From assembly GCA_045105235.1 (NCBI GenBank), contig JBGCDH010000032.1, positions 1 through 64,000 of the forward strand: a stretch of DNA of 64,000 bases, given 5' to 3'. The translations under genes and the position numbers were made by a program. This DNA is from GCA-2684655 sp045105235. GTDB lineage: Bacteria; Planctomycetota; UBA1135; UBA2386. Shown piece by piece: positions 17,428 through 24,648 of the stretch (its first letter is position 1; every line of letters starts with the position of its first letter). The notes under the pieces are model-generated. The model made no database searches and was not told where the DNA came from. It saw nothing but the letters and a program-made list of their open reading frames with translations.

Positions 17428-18252
17428 TTAGCGCGCGAGCTTCTGCAGTCGCGCCTTGCCTTCGTCGCTGAGGCCGAGCGAATCGAGTTCGCGCTTGAGC
17501 TGCGCACTGCTGCCTTTGCCGTCCAGGTAGCCGTTGATGCGCGCGGCCGCCGTGGAGTTGACGAAGTCGGCTTCGCTGGCGTAGATCGCCTGTAGCTCTT
17601 CGAGTAGGCGCCGTTCGTGGCGCAGTCGATACTTCTGGTGGTAGTCCTCTGCGATCCAGAATTGGTCGAGCTTGGCGATCTCTGTTTTGATCTCGCTTGC
17701 GTCGACGACGAACTTCGCCCGGGTGCGTTCGATCGCTTTGCGCTGGTCTTCGTCGGCGTAGAACACCGCCGACATGTACTGGCGGCTCCAGGCTGTGCGG
17801 CACGGGTTGTGGGTCGTCCAGAAGATCTCAAGCAGCTTCTCGTAGGAGATGCGCTCCGGATCAAAGTCGATCTGAATCGTTTCGGCGTGGTCGCCAATGC
17901 TGCGATACGTCGGCGCTTTGGTCGTTCCGCCGCAGTAGCCGACGCGGGTGCGCAGCACGCCATCAAGGCTCCCAAACTGGGAGTCAGGGCCCCAGAATCA
18001 ACCGAGCGCGAACGTTGCGGTCTGAAACTGTGCCGGGGCGCTGCGGTCGATGGGCGGTCGGCGGTCGCTGTTGGTGCCGATTGCCTGCTTGGCGGCATCG
18101 CCTTGGGCATCCGATTGTGCGGACGTCATGAGGTATGTGGGGGAGGAGCCGGTAAGGCGGGTATCAGCGGGCGATGCGACGTTGGCATCGGCATTTGGAT
18201 TGGCGCAGCTGGCGAGCAGCATGGCCATCGTTAGAAAAGAGAATCGCAGCAT
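17428..18252 (-). CDS. msrA: selenoprotein peptide-methionine (S)-S-oxide reductase, lipoprotein (UGA = Sec85)
   Basis: A 274-aa protein read through one in-frame TGA at 17998-18000. Residues 1-16 form a lipoprotein signal (L-L-A-S-C16). After a 60-residue linker comes T-A-T-F-A-L-G, then UGA, then F-W-G-P-D-S-Q-F-G-S-L-D-G-V. MsrA enzymes have G-C-F-W-G here, and UGA sits exactly at the catalytic cysteine. The rest is a normal MsrA: R-T-R-V-G-Y-C-G-G-T-T, G-D-H-A-E-T-I-Q-I-D-F-D-P, S-R-Q-Y-M-S-A-V-F-Y. Without readthrough, neither half could work: one is a signal plus linker, the other lacks the active site and export signal. A SECIS-like hairpin starts after the UGA. Sec-MsrA is known in a few bacteria and algae. 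The protein would repair oxidised methionine outside the cytoplasm. A DoxX-like gene lies 66 bp upstream on the same strand. Confidence 0.9.
17969..17983 (-). promoter_or_regulatory. bacterial SECIS element of msrA
   Basis: On the mRNA, CUCCC-AGUUU-GGGAG forms a perfect 5-bp stem with a 5-nt loop. The loop starts at nucleotide 20 after the UGA and has G at its second position, as the bacterial SECIS model requires. The same loop at the same distance occurs in the two FG-GAP genes. Confidence 0.85.
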
Positions 18253-18318
18253 GGGGAGGTCTTACGCAATCGGTGTGGATTCGGTCCGGGGCGCCGCGCT
18301 TTGCTTCCGGCTCCGTTC

Positions 18319-18723
18319 TTAGGATCGGCCGTTTCGGCTCGAAAGCATGCCGAATATGCGCGGGAGTTCGCAGCTGAGCACCACGGCCGTGAGTGCGCCC
18401 ACCCCGATGATCAGGGGGTCTGTTAGCTGAGATCCGTCCGTGACAAAGGCGTGGTAGGCGAAAATGTTGCTGACGATCGGTACGAGGATCAGGATGCCGA
18501 GGACGCGCACCTTGGGGATCGCGACCAGCACGCCGCCGATGACTTCACAGACTTTGACAAACGTCATGTAGCCGGTCGGCCCGAATGCGGTCCAGAAGTG
18601 CTCCGCGGCGGAGCCCTTCGCGGGCGGCTCTTGCTCCGGCATCTGGTCGAGCAAGAACATCATGCCGAACGCAACGAACAGGGCGCCTAGCAGGAAGCCG
18701 GTGAGATGCGGGATCCACTTCAT
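18319..18723 (-). CDS. DoxX-like membrane protein
   Basis: A 134-aa protein with four predicted membrane helices (L-T-G-F-L-L-G-A-L-F-V-A-F-G-M-M-F, then K-V-C-E-V-I-G-G-V-L-V-A-I-P-K, then I-L-I-L-V-P-I-V-S-N-I-F-A-Y-H, then G-V-G-A-L-T-A-V-V-L). The layout matches small DoxX/DUF417-like proteins. DoxX homologues take part in thiol and oxidative-stress membrane complexes in mycobacteria. Being just upstream of the Sec-MsrA gene, 66 bp apart on the same strand, it may share its transcript and function in methionine-sulfoxide repair; that is inference. Confidence 0.7.
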   Translation of the reverse strand: MKWIPHLTGFLLGALFVAFGMMFLLDQMPEQEPPAKGSAAEHFWTAFGPTGYMTFVKVCEVIGGVLVAIPKVRVLGILILVPIVSNIFAYHAFVTDGSQLTDPLIIGVGALTAVVLSCELPRIFGMLSSRNGRS

Positions 18724-18777
18724 TTGATCAGCATGCCGCAGGGCTCTTCTGCCGTCTATTGCGTCAGTTCACGCTGG

Positions 18778-18825
18778 GCTGACCCGGTCAAAGCCAACCC
18801 AGGTAAAGCTGACCCAGGCAAAGCT
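18778..18825. repeat. three imperfect 15-bp tandem repeats
   Basis: Units 18778-18792, 18793-18807 and 18808-18822 follow the pattern GCTGACCCAGGCAAA with one to three changes. They sit in the 110-bp gap after the lipoprotein gene that ends at 18834 on the minus strand. No function is evident. Confidence 0.8.
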
Positions 18826-18833
18826 GTCGCGCT

Positions 18834-19391
18834 TTACAGCCATCCGGCCTGCGCCGACTCCGCCACAAGCGAGCGCACGGTGTCGTCAACCATTTCTCCC
18901 ATGCCGATGCCGGCGAATGGGAGTGCGAAAAGGAAGACCCAGCCAACCCAGGTCGCGCTCTCGACCGAGCGCTCAGCCGTCCCGAGCGGGTTGCCGCGGG
19001 CGTCCAGAACCGAGGCGTGGATGTCAAACCGGTGAGCTGCACGTGCGGGGAACAGGCCCGCTGTCATCGCGCAAGCCACCATCAGGGCGCGTGTCGTGAC
19101 GATGCCGCCGGGCCGCTGGTGTTCGATGTCGAGGCGCAGAATGCGGTCGACGGCGATGTCTTGATCGGTGGTCACGCGCTCGAAACGCCCGCTCGCCTCC
19201 AGCGTCGCGATCGCCTGTTTTTCCCAGCCGGCCGCAAACTTGTCCGGCAGCCCTGCCATTTCGATGCGCACGGCGCGCGCTTCCGCCGCGGCGGCCGGTG
19301 GCCAGCCGTCGAGGAAGGGCAGCTCGCCGTATTCAAAGGAAGCACAGCTTGTGCAAGCCAGCAAGATCAACAGAGCTAGGGCGTAGCGCAT
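18834..19391 (-). CDS. lipoprotein of unknown function
   Basis: A 185-aa lipoprotein. The signal M-R-Y-A-L-A-L-L-I-L-L-A-C has candidate lipobox cysteines at 13 and 16. The mature part has an alpha/beta pattern (V-R-I-E-M-A-G-L-P, A-I-A-T-L-E-A-S-G-R-F-E-R-V, A-V-D-R-I-L-R-L-D-I) like proteins that sample an outer-membrane or periplasmic complex. A hydrophobic hairpin near the C-terminus (W-V-G-W-V-F-L-F-A-L-P-F-A-G-I-G-M-G) may insert in a membrane. I do not recognise a named family. It lies downstream of argS on the same strand. Confidence 0.6.
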   Translation of the reverse strand: MRYALALLILLACTSCASFEYGELPFLDGWPPAAAAEARAVRIEMAGLPDKFAAGWEKQAIATLEASGRFERVTTDQDIAVDRILRLDIEHQRPGGIVTTRALMVACAMTAGLFPARAAHRFDIHASVLDARGNPLGTAERSVESATWVGWVFLFALPFAGIGMGEMVDDTVRSLVAESAQAGWL

Positions 19392-19470
19392 AGGAAGAGG
19401 CCTGGGGATCCTTCGCGGCGCTGTCCTCGGCGGTTGCGCGGTATCGGCGATTTTGGCACCGCCGCGGCTG

Positions 19471-21222
19471 CTACATTCGCTCGGGTGCCGGCACGCCGAT
19501 CAGCTCCAGTCCGGTCGTCAGCAGTTGACGGGCTGCGTCGATCAGAACCAGGCGGGCATTGCGCACAGCCGGCTCGGCACCGAGAACGTGGTGGTCGACC
19601 AGGTAGCTGTGGATCTCGCTGGCGAGCGCAATCGTGTAGTTGGTGACGACGCTCGGCTCAGATTGGTCCGCGGCGCGTGCCACCGCCGGGCCAAACTCCA
19701 TCATCTTGAGCAGCACGCGCTCGGCGTCCGCCAGGTGCGCGAAGTCGATGCTGTCGAGGCTCGGCACCTCGCACTCGGCCTTGCGCAGGATGGAGCTCAG
19801 GCGCGCGCACGCGTACTGCACATAGGGGCCCGTTTCGCCCTCGAATGCGAGCATCGCATCCCAGTCAAACTTGACGTCCTTGATCCGCCCGTTCTTTAGA
19901 TCGTTGAAGACGATCGCGCTGACGCCGATGCGTTCGGCCATCGCGTCCTTGTCGTCGAGATCTGGGTTCTTCTCCTCGATGACCCCGCGGACCTTGGCGA
20001 CGGCTTCGTCGAGGATCTCGTCGAGGAACACGGCGTTGCCCGATCGCGACGCAAACTTCTCCCACTTGCCCTCAGGGCCTTTGGAGAGCACGAGCCCAAA
20101 CGGTACGTGCTCAACCGCAGTGGCCATCGGCTCTCCCATCTTCGTCAGCACACCCTTCAGCTGAGCGAAGTGCAGCTTTTGCTCGGCGCCGACGATGTAG
20201 AGGATGCGGTCCGGCTTGTACTGCTCAAAGCGGTAGAACGCCGCGGCGAGGTCGCGCGTGTGGTAGAGCGTGGTGCCGTCGCGCTTGCGCAGCAAACACG
20301 GCACCTTGATGCCCTGCTCCTTGAGCGTGACGACTTCGGCACCGTCGCTTTCTTCGAGGATCCCGGCCTTCTCGACGCGCTGCATCGCAGCTTCCATCTT
20401 GTCTTCAAAGAAAGACTCGCCGGTGATGTGGTCGAAGGTCACGCCAAGCCGCGAATAGGGGCCTTGGAAGGCCTTCAACGACTCGTCGCGCAGGAGTTGC
20501 CACATGCGGCGCTGCTCGTTGTCTTCGCCCGACTCTAGCGCCTTGAAGTGTGCGGCTGCTTCTTGGTCGAGTTCCGGGTTGGCTTTGGCCTCATCGCCGT
20601 AGCGCTTGTAGAGCTCAAACATGTAGCGCATCGGGCTCTTGTGCAGTTCGGCTTCGTCGCCGAAGTGCATGTAGGCAGTCATCATCTTGGCGAAGGGCAT
20701 GCCCCAGTCGCCGAGGTGGTTGATGCCGTGGACCTCGGCGCCGAGATGCCTGTGGATGCGGCAAAGTGCGTTGCCGAGCACCGTGCTGCGCATGTGGCCG
20801 ATATGGAACGGCTTGGCAATGTTCGGCGAGCTGAAGTCGATGCAGACGACTTGGCCACAGTTACCGGCTGGGCCACCAACGTTGCCGGCTGGGCCGTACG
20901 GCGCCTGCTTGCCGTGGATGGCCTCCAACACCACCTTCGCCATAGCGGCGCGGCGGAAGCGAAAGTTGACGAACGGGCCGGTCGCCTTGACGGACTCGAT
21001 GACGTCGTCGGGCTGCAGCTGGGCGACGAGTGCTGCGGCAAACTGCGGCGGTGGCTGCTTGGCGAGCTTGGCCAGCTGGAACGCGCCGAGCGCGACGTCG
21101 CCGTGGTCCTTGTTCTTCGGTGGGTCGAGGCGCACGAGGCTGGCGACGTCTGCACTCTGCAGGCCGAGTTCGGCGATGGCGACGAGCAGGCGCTCGCGAA
21201 GATGTTGGTGCAGTTCGGTCAC
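19471..21222 (-). CDS. argS: arginyl-tRNA synthetase
   Basis: A 583-aa class I synthetase. It has the N-terminal additional domain ending V-N-F-R-F, then S-S-P-N-I-A-K-P-F-H-I-G-H (HIGH at residues 140-143), G-D-W-G-M-P-F-A-K-M, Y-H-T-R-D-L-A-A-A and the C-terminal anticodon domain from about 460 with G-P-Y-V-Q-Y-A-C-A-R. The KMSKS site is degenerate (S-K-G-P-E-G-K-W-E-K-F-A-S-R-S-G), as in many ArgS. I chose GTG 21222 because the typical N-terminus (T-E-L-H-Q-H-L-R-E) starts there; the frame is open far upstream. A short G/P/A/N duplication precedes the HIGH strand. The next gene is divergent. Confidence 0.96.
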   Translation of the reverse strand: MTELHQHLRERLLVAIAELGLQSADVASLVRLDPPKNKDHGDVALGAFQLAKLAKQPPPQFAAALVAQLQPDDVIESVKATGPFVNFRFRRAAMAKVVLEAIHGKQAPYGPAGNVGGPAGNCGQVVCIDFSSPNIAKPFHIGHMRSTVLGNALCRIHRHLGAEVHGINHLGDWGMPFAKMMTAYMHFGDEAELHKSPMRYMFELYKRYGDEAKANPELDQEAAAHFKALESGEDNEQRRMWQLLRDESLKAFQGPYSRLGVTFDHITGESFFEDKMEAAMQRVEKAGILEESDGAEVVTLKEQGIKVPCLLRKRDGTTLYHTRDLAAAFYRFEQYKPDRILYIVGAEQKLHFAQLKGVLTKMGEPMATAVEHVPFGLVLSKGPEGKWEKFASRSGNAVFLDEILDEAVAKVRGVIEEKNPDLDDKDAMAERIGVSAIVFNDLKNGRIKDVKFDWDAMLAFEGETGPYVQYACARLSSILRKAECEVPSLDSIDFAHLADAERVLLKMMEFGPAVARAADQSEPSVVTNYTIALASEIHSYLVDHHVLGAEPAVRNARLVLIDAARQLLTTGLELIGVPAPERM

Positions 21223-21382
21223 AGGATTGAGTTGGCGGCGGCGGCGTCTCGGTTTGAGGGCCGGCAGGATAGCGGGGCAGCGCGCGGCAGGGAGCCACGA
21301 AACTGCCGCGGGGCAGATCTTCTGGGGGCTCCGTGCGGGTGGCGGTAGACAGCGGCGCTCTCGCGTCGATGATGGCCTACCC

Positions 21383-23215
21383 ATGCGGTTTCCCTCGGCT
21401 TTGCTCGCAATCGCGTCGGCTGGTCTGCTGCCTGCGCAGCAGGATGGGCCGACGTGGTCTTCGTCGATCGCTTCGCTCGTGCACCGATCGTGCACGCCGT
21501 GCCATCGCGCTGGGCAGCCGGCCCCGTTCGACCTGATTGCCTACGACGACGTGCGCCGCCGCGCCGATTTCGTTCTCGAGGTCGTCGAGGATGGCTACAT
21601 GCCGCCGTGGCAGCCGAGCGAAGGGCACTTTCTGGGCGACCGCCGGCTGAGCGAAGCTGAGATCGCAAGCTTGCGGCAGTGGGTGGCCGCCGGAGCGCCC
21701 CGCGGCGACGCGGCAAGCGAGCCCGCCGCGCCGCGATTCGCCGGCGGCTGGCAGCTCGGGGAGCCGGACCTGGTCGTGCGCATGCCGGACACGCTCGACG
21801 TGCCGGCGGGCGGCGCCGACATCGTGCGCAATTTTGTGGTGCCGGTTGCTGTTGAGGAGCTTCGCTACGTGGCCGCTCTCGAAATCCGGCCCGGCAACCG
21901 GGCGGTGCACCATGCGGTGCTCGCAGTCGACTCGACCCGGCAGTCGCGCCAGCGCGATGCGCGTGACGAGCCGGCCGGGTTTCCCGGGATGACGTTGGGT
22001 TCGGCTTCGCCGCCCGACGGCCACTTTCTTGGCTGGACACCCGGCAAGAGCGTGCGTCGCAATGAGCCCGGCATGGCGTGGCGCCTTCACCCGGGCGATG
22101 ACTTCGTGCTGCAGCTGCACGCCGTGCCGACCGGCAAGCGCGAGCGTGTTCAGCCGGAGATCGGGATTTGGTTTAGCAAAGTGCCAACCAAGCGGGTCTA
22201 CGACATGGCGATGTTGTTCTCCGAGGAGATCGATATTGCGGTCGGTGAGCAGGGCTTTGTTCTCAAAGACCATGTCGTGCTGCCCGTGCCGGTGACGCTG
22301 CATGCGATCTACCCGCACGCGCACTACGTGTGTCGTTCGATGCGCGCGGTTGCCACGCTGCCCGATGGCACGGCGCGCACGCTGTTCGCGATCGAGGACT
22401 GGGACTTTGACTGGCAGGACGACTACCGCTACCGCGAACCGATCGAGCTGCCGGCCAACACGCATGTCGCCATGCGCTACGTCTACGACAACAGCGAAGC
22501 CAACAGCAACAACCCAACAAGGCCGCTGCAGCGCGTTCGTTTCGGGCAGGACTCTGCCGACGAGATGGGCACGCTGACACTGTCGATGACGCTGCGCGAT
22601 CCCGGCGACCGTGCACAGCTCATGATGGCTCTGACGGATCGCGATCTCGAGAAGTTGCCCGACGCGTGGAACCTTCTGGTCCGCAAGTCGCGGCTCGAGC
22701 GCGAGCGCGGTCGCTTTGCGACAGCCCAGAAGGCGATCGAGCGCGCCTGCAAGGTATCGCCGGGTTCGCCGGAAGTCTGGTTTGAGCGCGGCGTGCTGGC
22801 GGAGGCCCGGCGCGACCTCGATCAGGCCGCGAGCAACTACCAGCGTGCGATTGCGATCGATGGCGGCTTTGCGCTCGCGCACATGCGACTCGGCATGATG
22901 TATGGGCGAATCGGCAAGGATCGTCAGGCGCTCCGCCACTTTGGCGCCGCCGTGCGTGCGCTGCCGAACTCACCGGAAGCCAACAACAACTTTGCGACGG
23001 CCAACTACGCAGTCGGCAAGCTTGGTCTCGCCGAGCAGCACTATCGGCGCGCCGTGGCGTTGGCCCCCGACTACTTCAATGCGCGCTTCAATCTCGGCCG
23101 GGTCTTGCTGGCGATGGGGCGCAAGTCCGATGCGAAGGTTGAGCTCGAGCAGGCGAGGAAGCTGCGTCCGGACGTGGATGCAATTCGTGAGCTGCTGCGT
23201 TCGATCGGCGGCTAG
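21383..23215 (+). CDS. exported CxxCH / type II copper monooxygenase-like / TPR protein
   Basis: A 610-aa exported protein (signal M-R-F-P-S-A-L-L-A-I-A-S-A-G-L-L). A c-type heme motif C-T-P-C-H is at 37-41 within a short cytochrome-like domain (Y-M-P-P-W-Q-P). A central beta region resembles the copper type II ascorbate-dependent monooxygenase fold: H-H at 176-177 in R-A-V-H-H-A-V, L-H-A-V-P, then H307, H312 and H314 in L-H-A-I-Y-P-H-A-H-Y. Four TPR repeats follow (about 430-605), ending A-R-F-N-L-G-R-V-L-L-A-M-G. This architecture is common in Planctomycetota and Acidobacteria, but its substrate is unknown. ATG 21383 is fixed by the signal peptide. Confidence 0.8.
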   Translation: MRFPSALLAIASAGLLPAQQDGPTWSSSIASLVHRSCTPCHRAGQPAPFDLIAYDDVRRRADFVLEVVEDGYMPPWQPSEGHFLGDRRLSEAEIASLRQWVAAGAPRGDAASEPAAPRFAGGWQLGEPDLVVRMPDTLDVPAGGADIVRNFVVPVAVEELRYVAALEIRPGNRAVHHAVLAVDSTRQSRQRDARDEPAGFPGMTLGSASPPDGHFLGWTPGKSVRRNEPGMAWRLHPGDDFVLQLHAVPTGKRERVQPEIGIWFSKVPTKRVYDMAMLFSEEIDIAVGEQGFVLKDHVVLPVPVTLHAIYPHAHYVCRSMRAVATLPDGTARTLFAIEDWDFDWQDDYRYREPIELPANTHVAMRYVYDNSEANSNNPTRPLQRVRFGQDSADEMGTLTLSMTLRDPGDRAQLMMALTDRDLEKLPDAWNLLVRKSRLERERGRFATAQKAIERACKVSPGSPEVWFERGVLAEARRDLDQAASNYQRAIAIDGGFALAHMRLGMMYGRIGKDRQALRHFGAAVRALPNSPEANNNFATANYAVGKLGLAEQHYRRAVALAPDYFNARFNLGRVLLAMGRKSDAKVELEQARKLRPDVDAIRELLRSIGG

Positions 23216-23310
23216 CGGCTCGCCGTCGCCGTCAGCCCGCTTCGATATGGGGTTTTGCCGACGGTGGCGAGAACTCCCAAGTGGTGCGAATTTCACCGAT
23301 TTCGATCGCG

Positions 23311-23332
23311 GCAGAATTGTTCTGCATCTTTT
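23311..23332 (+). terminator. possible intrinsic terminator
   Basis: GCAGAA-TTG-TTCTGC is a perfect 6-bp stem with a three-base loop, followed by ATCTTTT. It lies 95 bp after the stop of the CxxCH/copper/TPR gene and before the FAS1 gene on the same strand. The stem is AT-rich and the T run is short, so it may be weak. Confidence 0.35.
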
Positions 23333-23353
23333 GTGGTGAGGTCACGAAACCAG

Positions 23354-23382
23354 CTCTCGTCCGCGAGGGACGCAAACGAGAG
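23354..23382 (+). promoter_or_regulatory. hairpin covering the ribosome-binding region of the FAS1 gene
   Basis: CTCTCGT (23354-23360) pairs perfectly with ACGAGAG (23376-23382) across a 15-nt loop. The 3' arm contains the purine-rich stretch just upstream of the ATG at 23389, so the hairpin could mask the ribosome-binding site. No ligand-binding RNA family is recognised. Confidence 0.4.
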
Positions 23383-23388
23383 AGACAC

Positions 23389-24567
23389 ATGACGAAAACC
23401 GCAATGCTCGTGGCCCTGCTATCAGGTGCCCTTTCCGCCCAGAGCTCGATCATCGAAACCGCGCAGCAAGACGGGCGTTTCAAGACGCTCGTCGCGGCGC
23501 TCGGCAAGTCGACCGCAATCAAGACGCTGTCCGGCAAGGGGCCGTTCACCGTGTTTGCGCCGACGGACCAGGCGTTTGCGAAAATCGACTCTGCGGTCAT
23601 CAAAGGCCTGCTCAAGCGGGAGAACCGCGACACGCTCGATGCCATCCTTACCTATCACGTGGTGCCCGGTGCGCTGCGGGCCAGCGATGTCGTGAAGCGT
23701 TCGGGCCTGCAGACGGCCAACGGCCAGCGCGTCGATGTCTCGGTCCACGGCAAGGACGTTCGCATCGATGCAAGCAAAGTGCTGATCACCGACATCGAAT
23801 GCAGCAACGGCATCATCCACGTCATCGACACCGTGCTCATGCCGGAGTCGCGCAGCCTGCCTGAGATTGCCAACCGGCGCGTCTTCGGCACGCTGATCGC
23901 TGCGGTTGAGGCAGCTGGTCTACTCGACGCGCTGTCGGGCAAGGGGCCCTTCACCATCCTTGCACCGACGGATCAGGCGTTTGCGAAGTTGCCCAAGGGC
24001 ACGGTCGCTTCGCTGCTCAAGCCGGAGAACCGCAGCAAGCTGCAGAACATCCTGAAGTATCACGTCATCCCTGGTCGCGTTCCGGCCGCGGCGGCCGTTG
24101 CGGCCGGTTCGGCGGCAACGCTACAGGGGCAGTCGGTCGGCTTTGAGATCGCCAATGGCCGCCTGCGCGTCCAGGGTGCCAACGTGACCAAGACCGATGT
24201 AGATGCCGTCAACGGCGTCGTGCACGTGATCGACAGCGTCTTGCTGCCGCCAGCACCGCCGAAGCCAAAGGGCCGCCTCGTCATCGGGTTCACGTCTGAG
24301 CAGCCAAGTCCCGCGCTGGCCGCCCAGCTGCACATCGACCGCAAGGCGAGTCTGATCATCGAGAGCGTGACCAAGGGCAGCTGCGCCGAGGCCGCCGGCC
24401 TTCAGCGCTACGACGTATTGACGTCGGTCAACGGCAAGAAGGTGTCCAGTAAGTCGCTGGCGCGCGCCAAGGAAGACGTCGGCTACGGCGGCACGGTCGA
24501 GCTCGATGTGATCCGCAAGGGCAAGAAGATGCGCGTCTCGGTCGAAGTCGGCGTTGCTGCTGAGTAG
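23389..24567 (+). CDS. exported FAS1-FAS1-PDZ protein
   Basis: A 392-aa protein with a short Sec signal (T-K-T-A-M-L-V-A-L-L-S-G-A-L-S-A-Q). Two fasciclin-1 domains follow (about 20-145 and 155-285). Each has the H1 motif G-P-F-T-V-F-A-P-T-D-Q-A-F or G-P-F-T-I-L-A-P-T-D-Q-A-F, the Y-H segment (Y-H-V-V-P-G, Y-H-V-I-P-G) and a closing V-I-D-T/S-V-L. A PDZ-like domain (about 300-385: A-A-G-L-Q-R-Y-D-V-L-T-S-V-N-G-K-K-V) ends the protein. FAS1 domains mediate adhesion at cell surfaces; a C-terminal PDZ is unusual in this family. The start is fixed by the signal; the frame is open from 23281. Confidence 0.88.
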   Translation: MTKTAMLVALLSGALSAQSSIIETAQQDGRFKTLVAALGKSTAIKTLSGKGPFTVFAPTDQAFAKIDSAVIKGLLKRENRDTLDAILTYHVVPGALRASDVVKRSGLQTANGQRVDVSVHGKDVRIDASKVLITDIECSNGIIHVIDTVLMPESRSLPEIANRRVFGTLIAAVEAAGLLDALSGKGPFTILAPTDQAFAKLPKGTVASLLKPENRSKLQNILKYHVIPGRVPAAAAVAAGSAATLQGQSVGFEIANGRLRVQGANVTKTDVDAVNGVVHVIDSVLLPPAPPKPKGRLVIGFTSEQPSPALAAQLHIDRKASLIIESVTKGSCAEAAGLQRYDVLTSVNGKKVSSKSLARAKEDVGYGGTVELDVIRKGKKMRVSVEVGVAAE

Positions 24568-24631
24568 CGGCCTCCCTCGCAGCGGCCTCCCTCGCAGCGG
24601 CCTCCCCGCAGCGGCCGCCGAAAGAGGCCGC
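24566..24631. repeat. 15-bp tandem repeats and GC hairpin between convergent genes
   Basis: AGCGGCCTCCCTCGC occurs at 24566-24580 and 24581-24595, with a partial third copy to 24607. The first copy overlaps the stop codon of the FAS1-PDZ gene. Directly after, GCGGCC (24611-24616) and GGCCGC (24626-24631) can form a 6-bp stem with a 9-nt loop that could help stop transcription from either side; it has no T run. Confidence 0.7.
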
Positions 24632-24648
24632 CGAATAGCGAGCGCCCG

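Noticed and set aside
17998..18000. UGA in msrA as a sequencing error, pseudogene or two separate genes
   Set aside because: Both halves keep full codon and family conservation, the UGA replaces precisely the catalytic Cys, and an AGUUU hairpin shared with two other UGA genes follows at the same distance.
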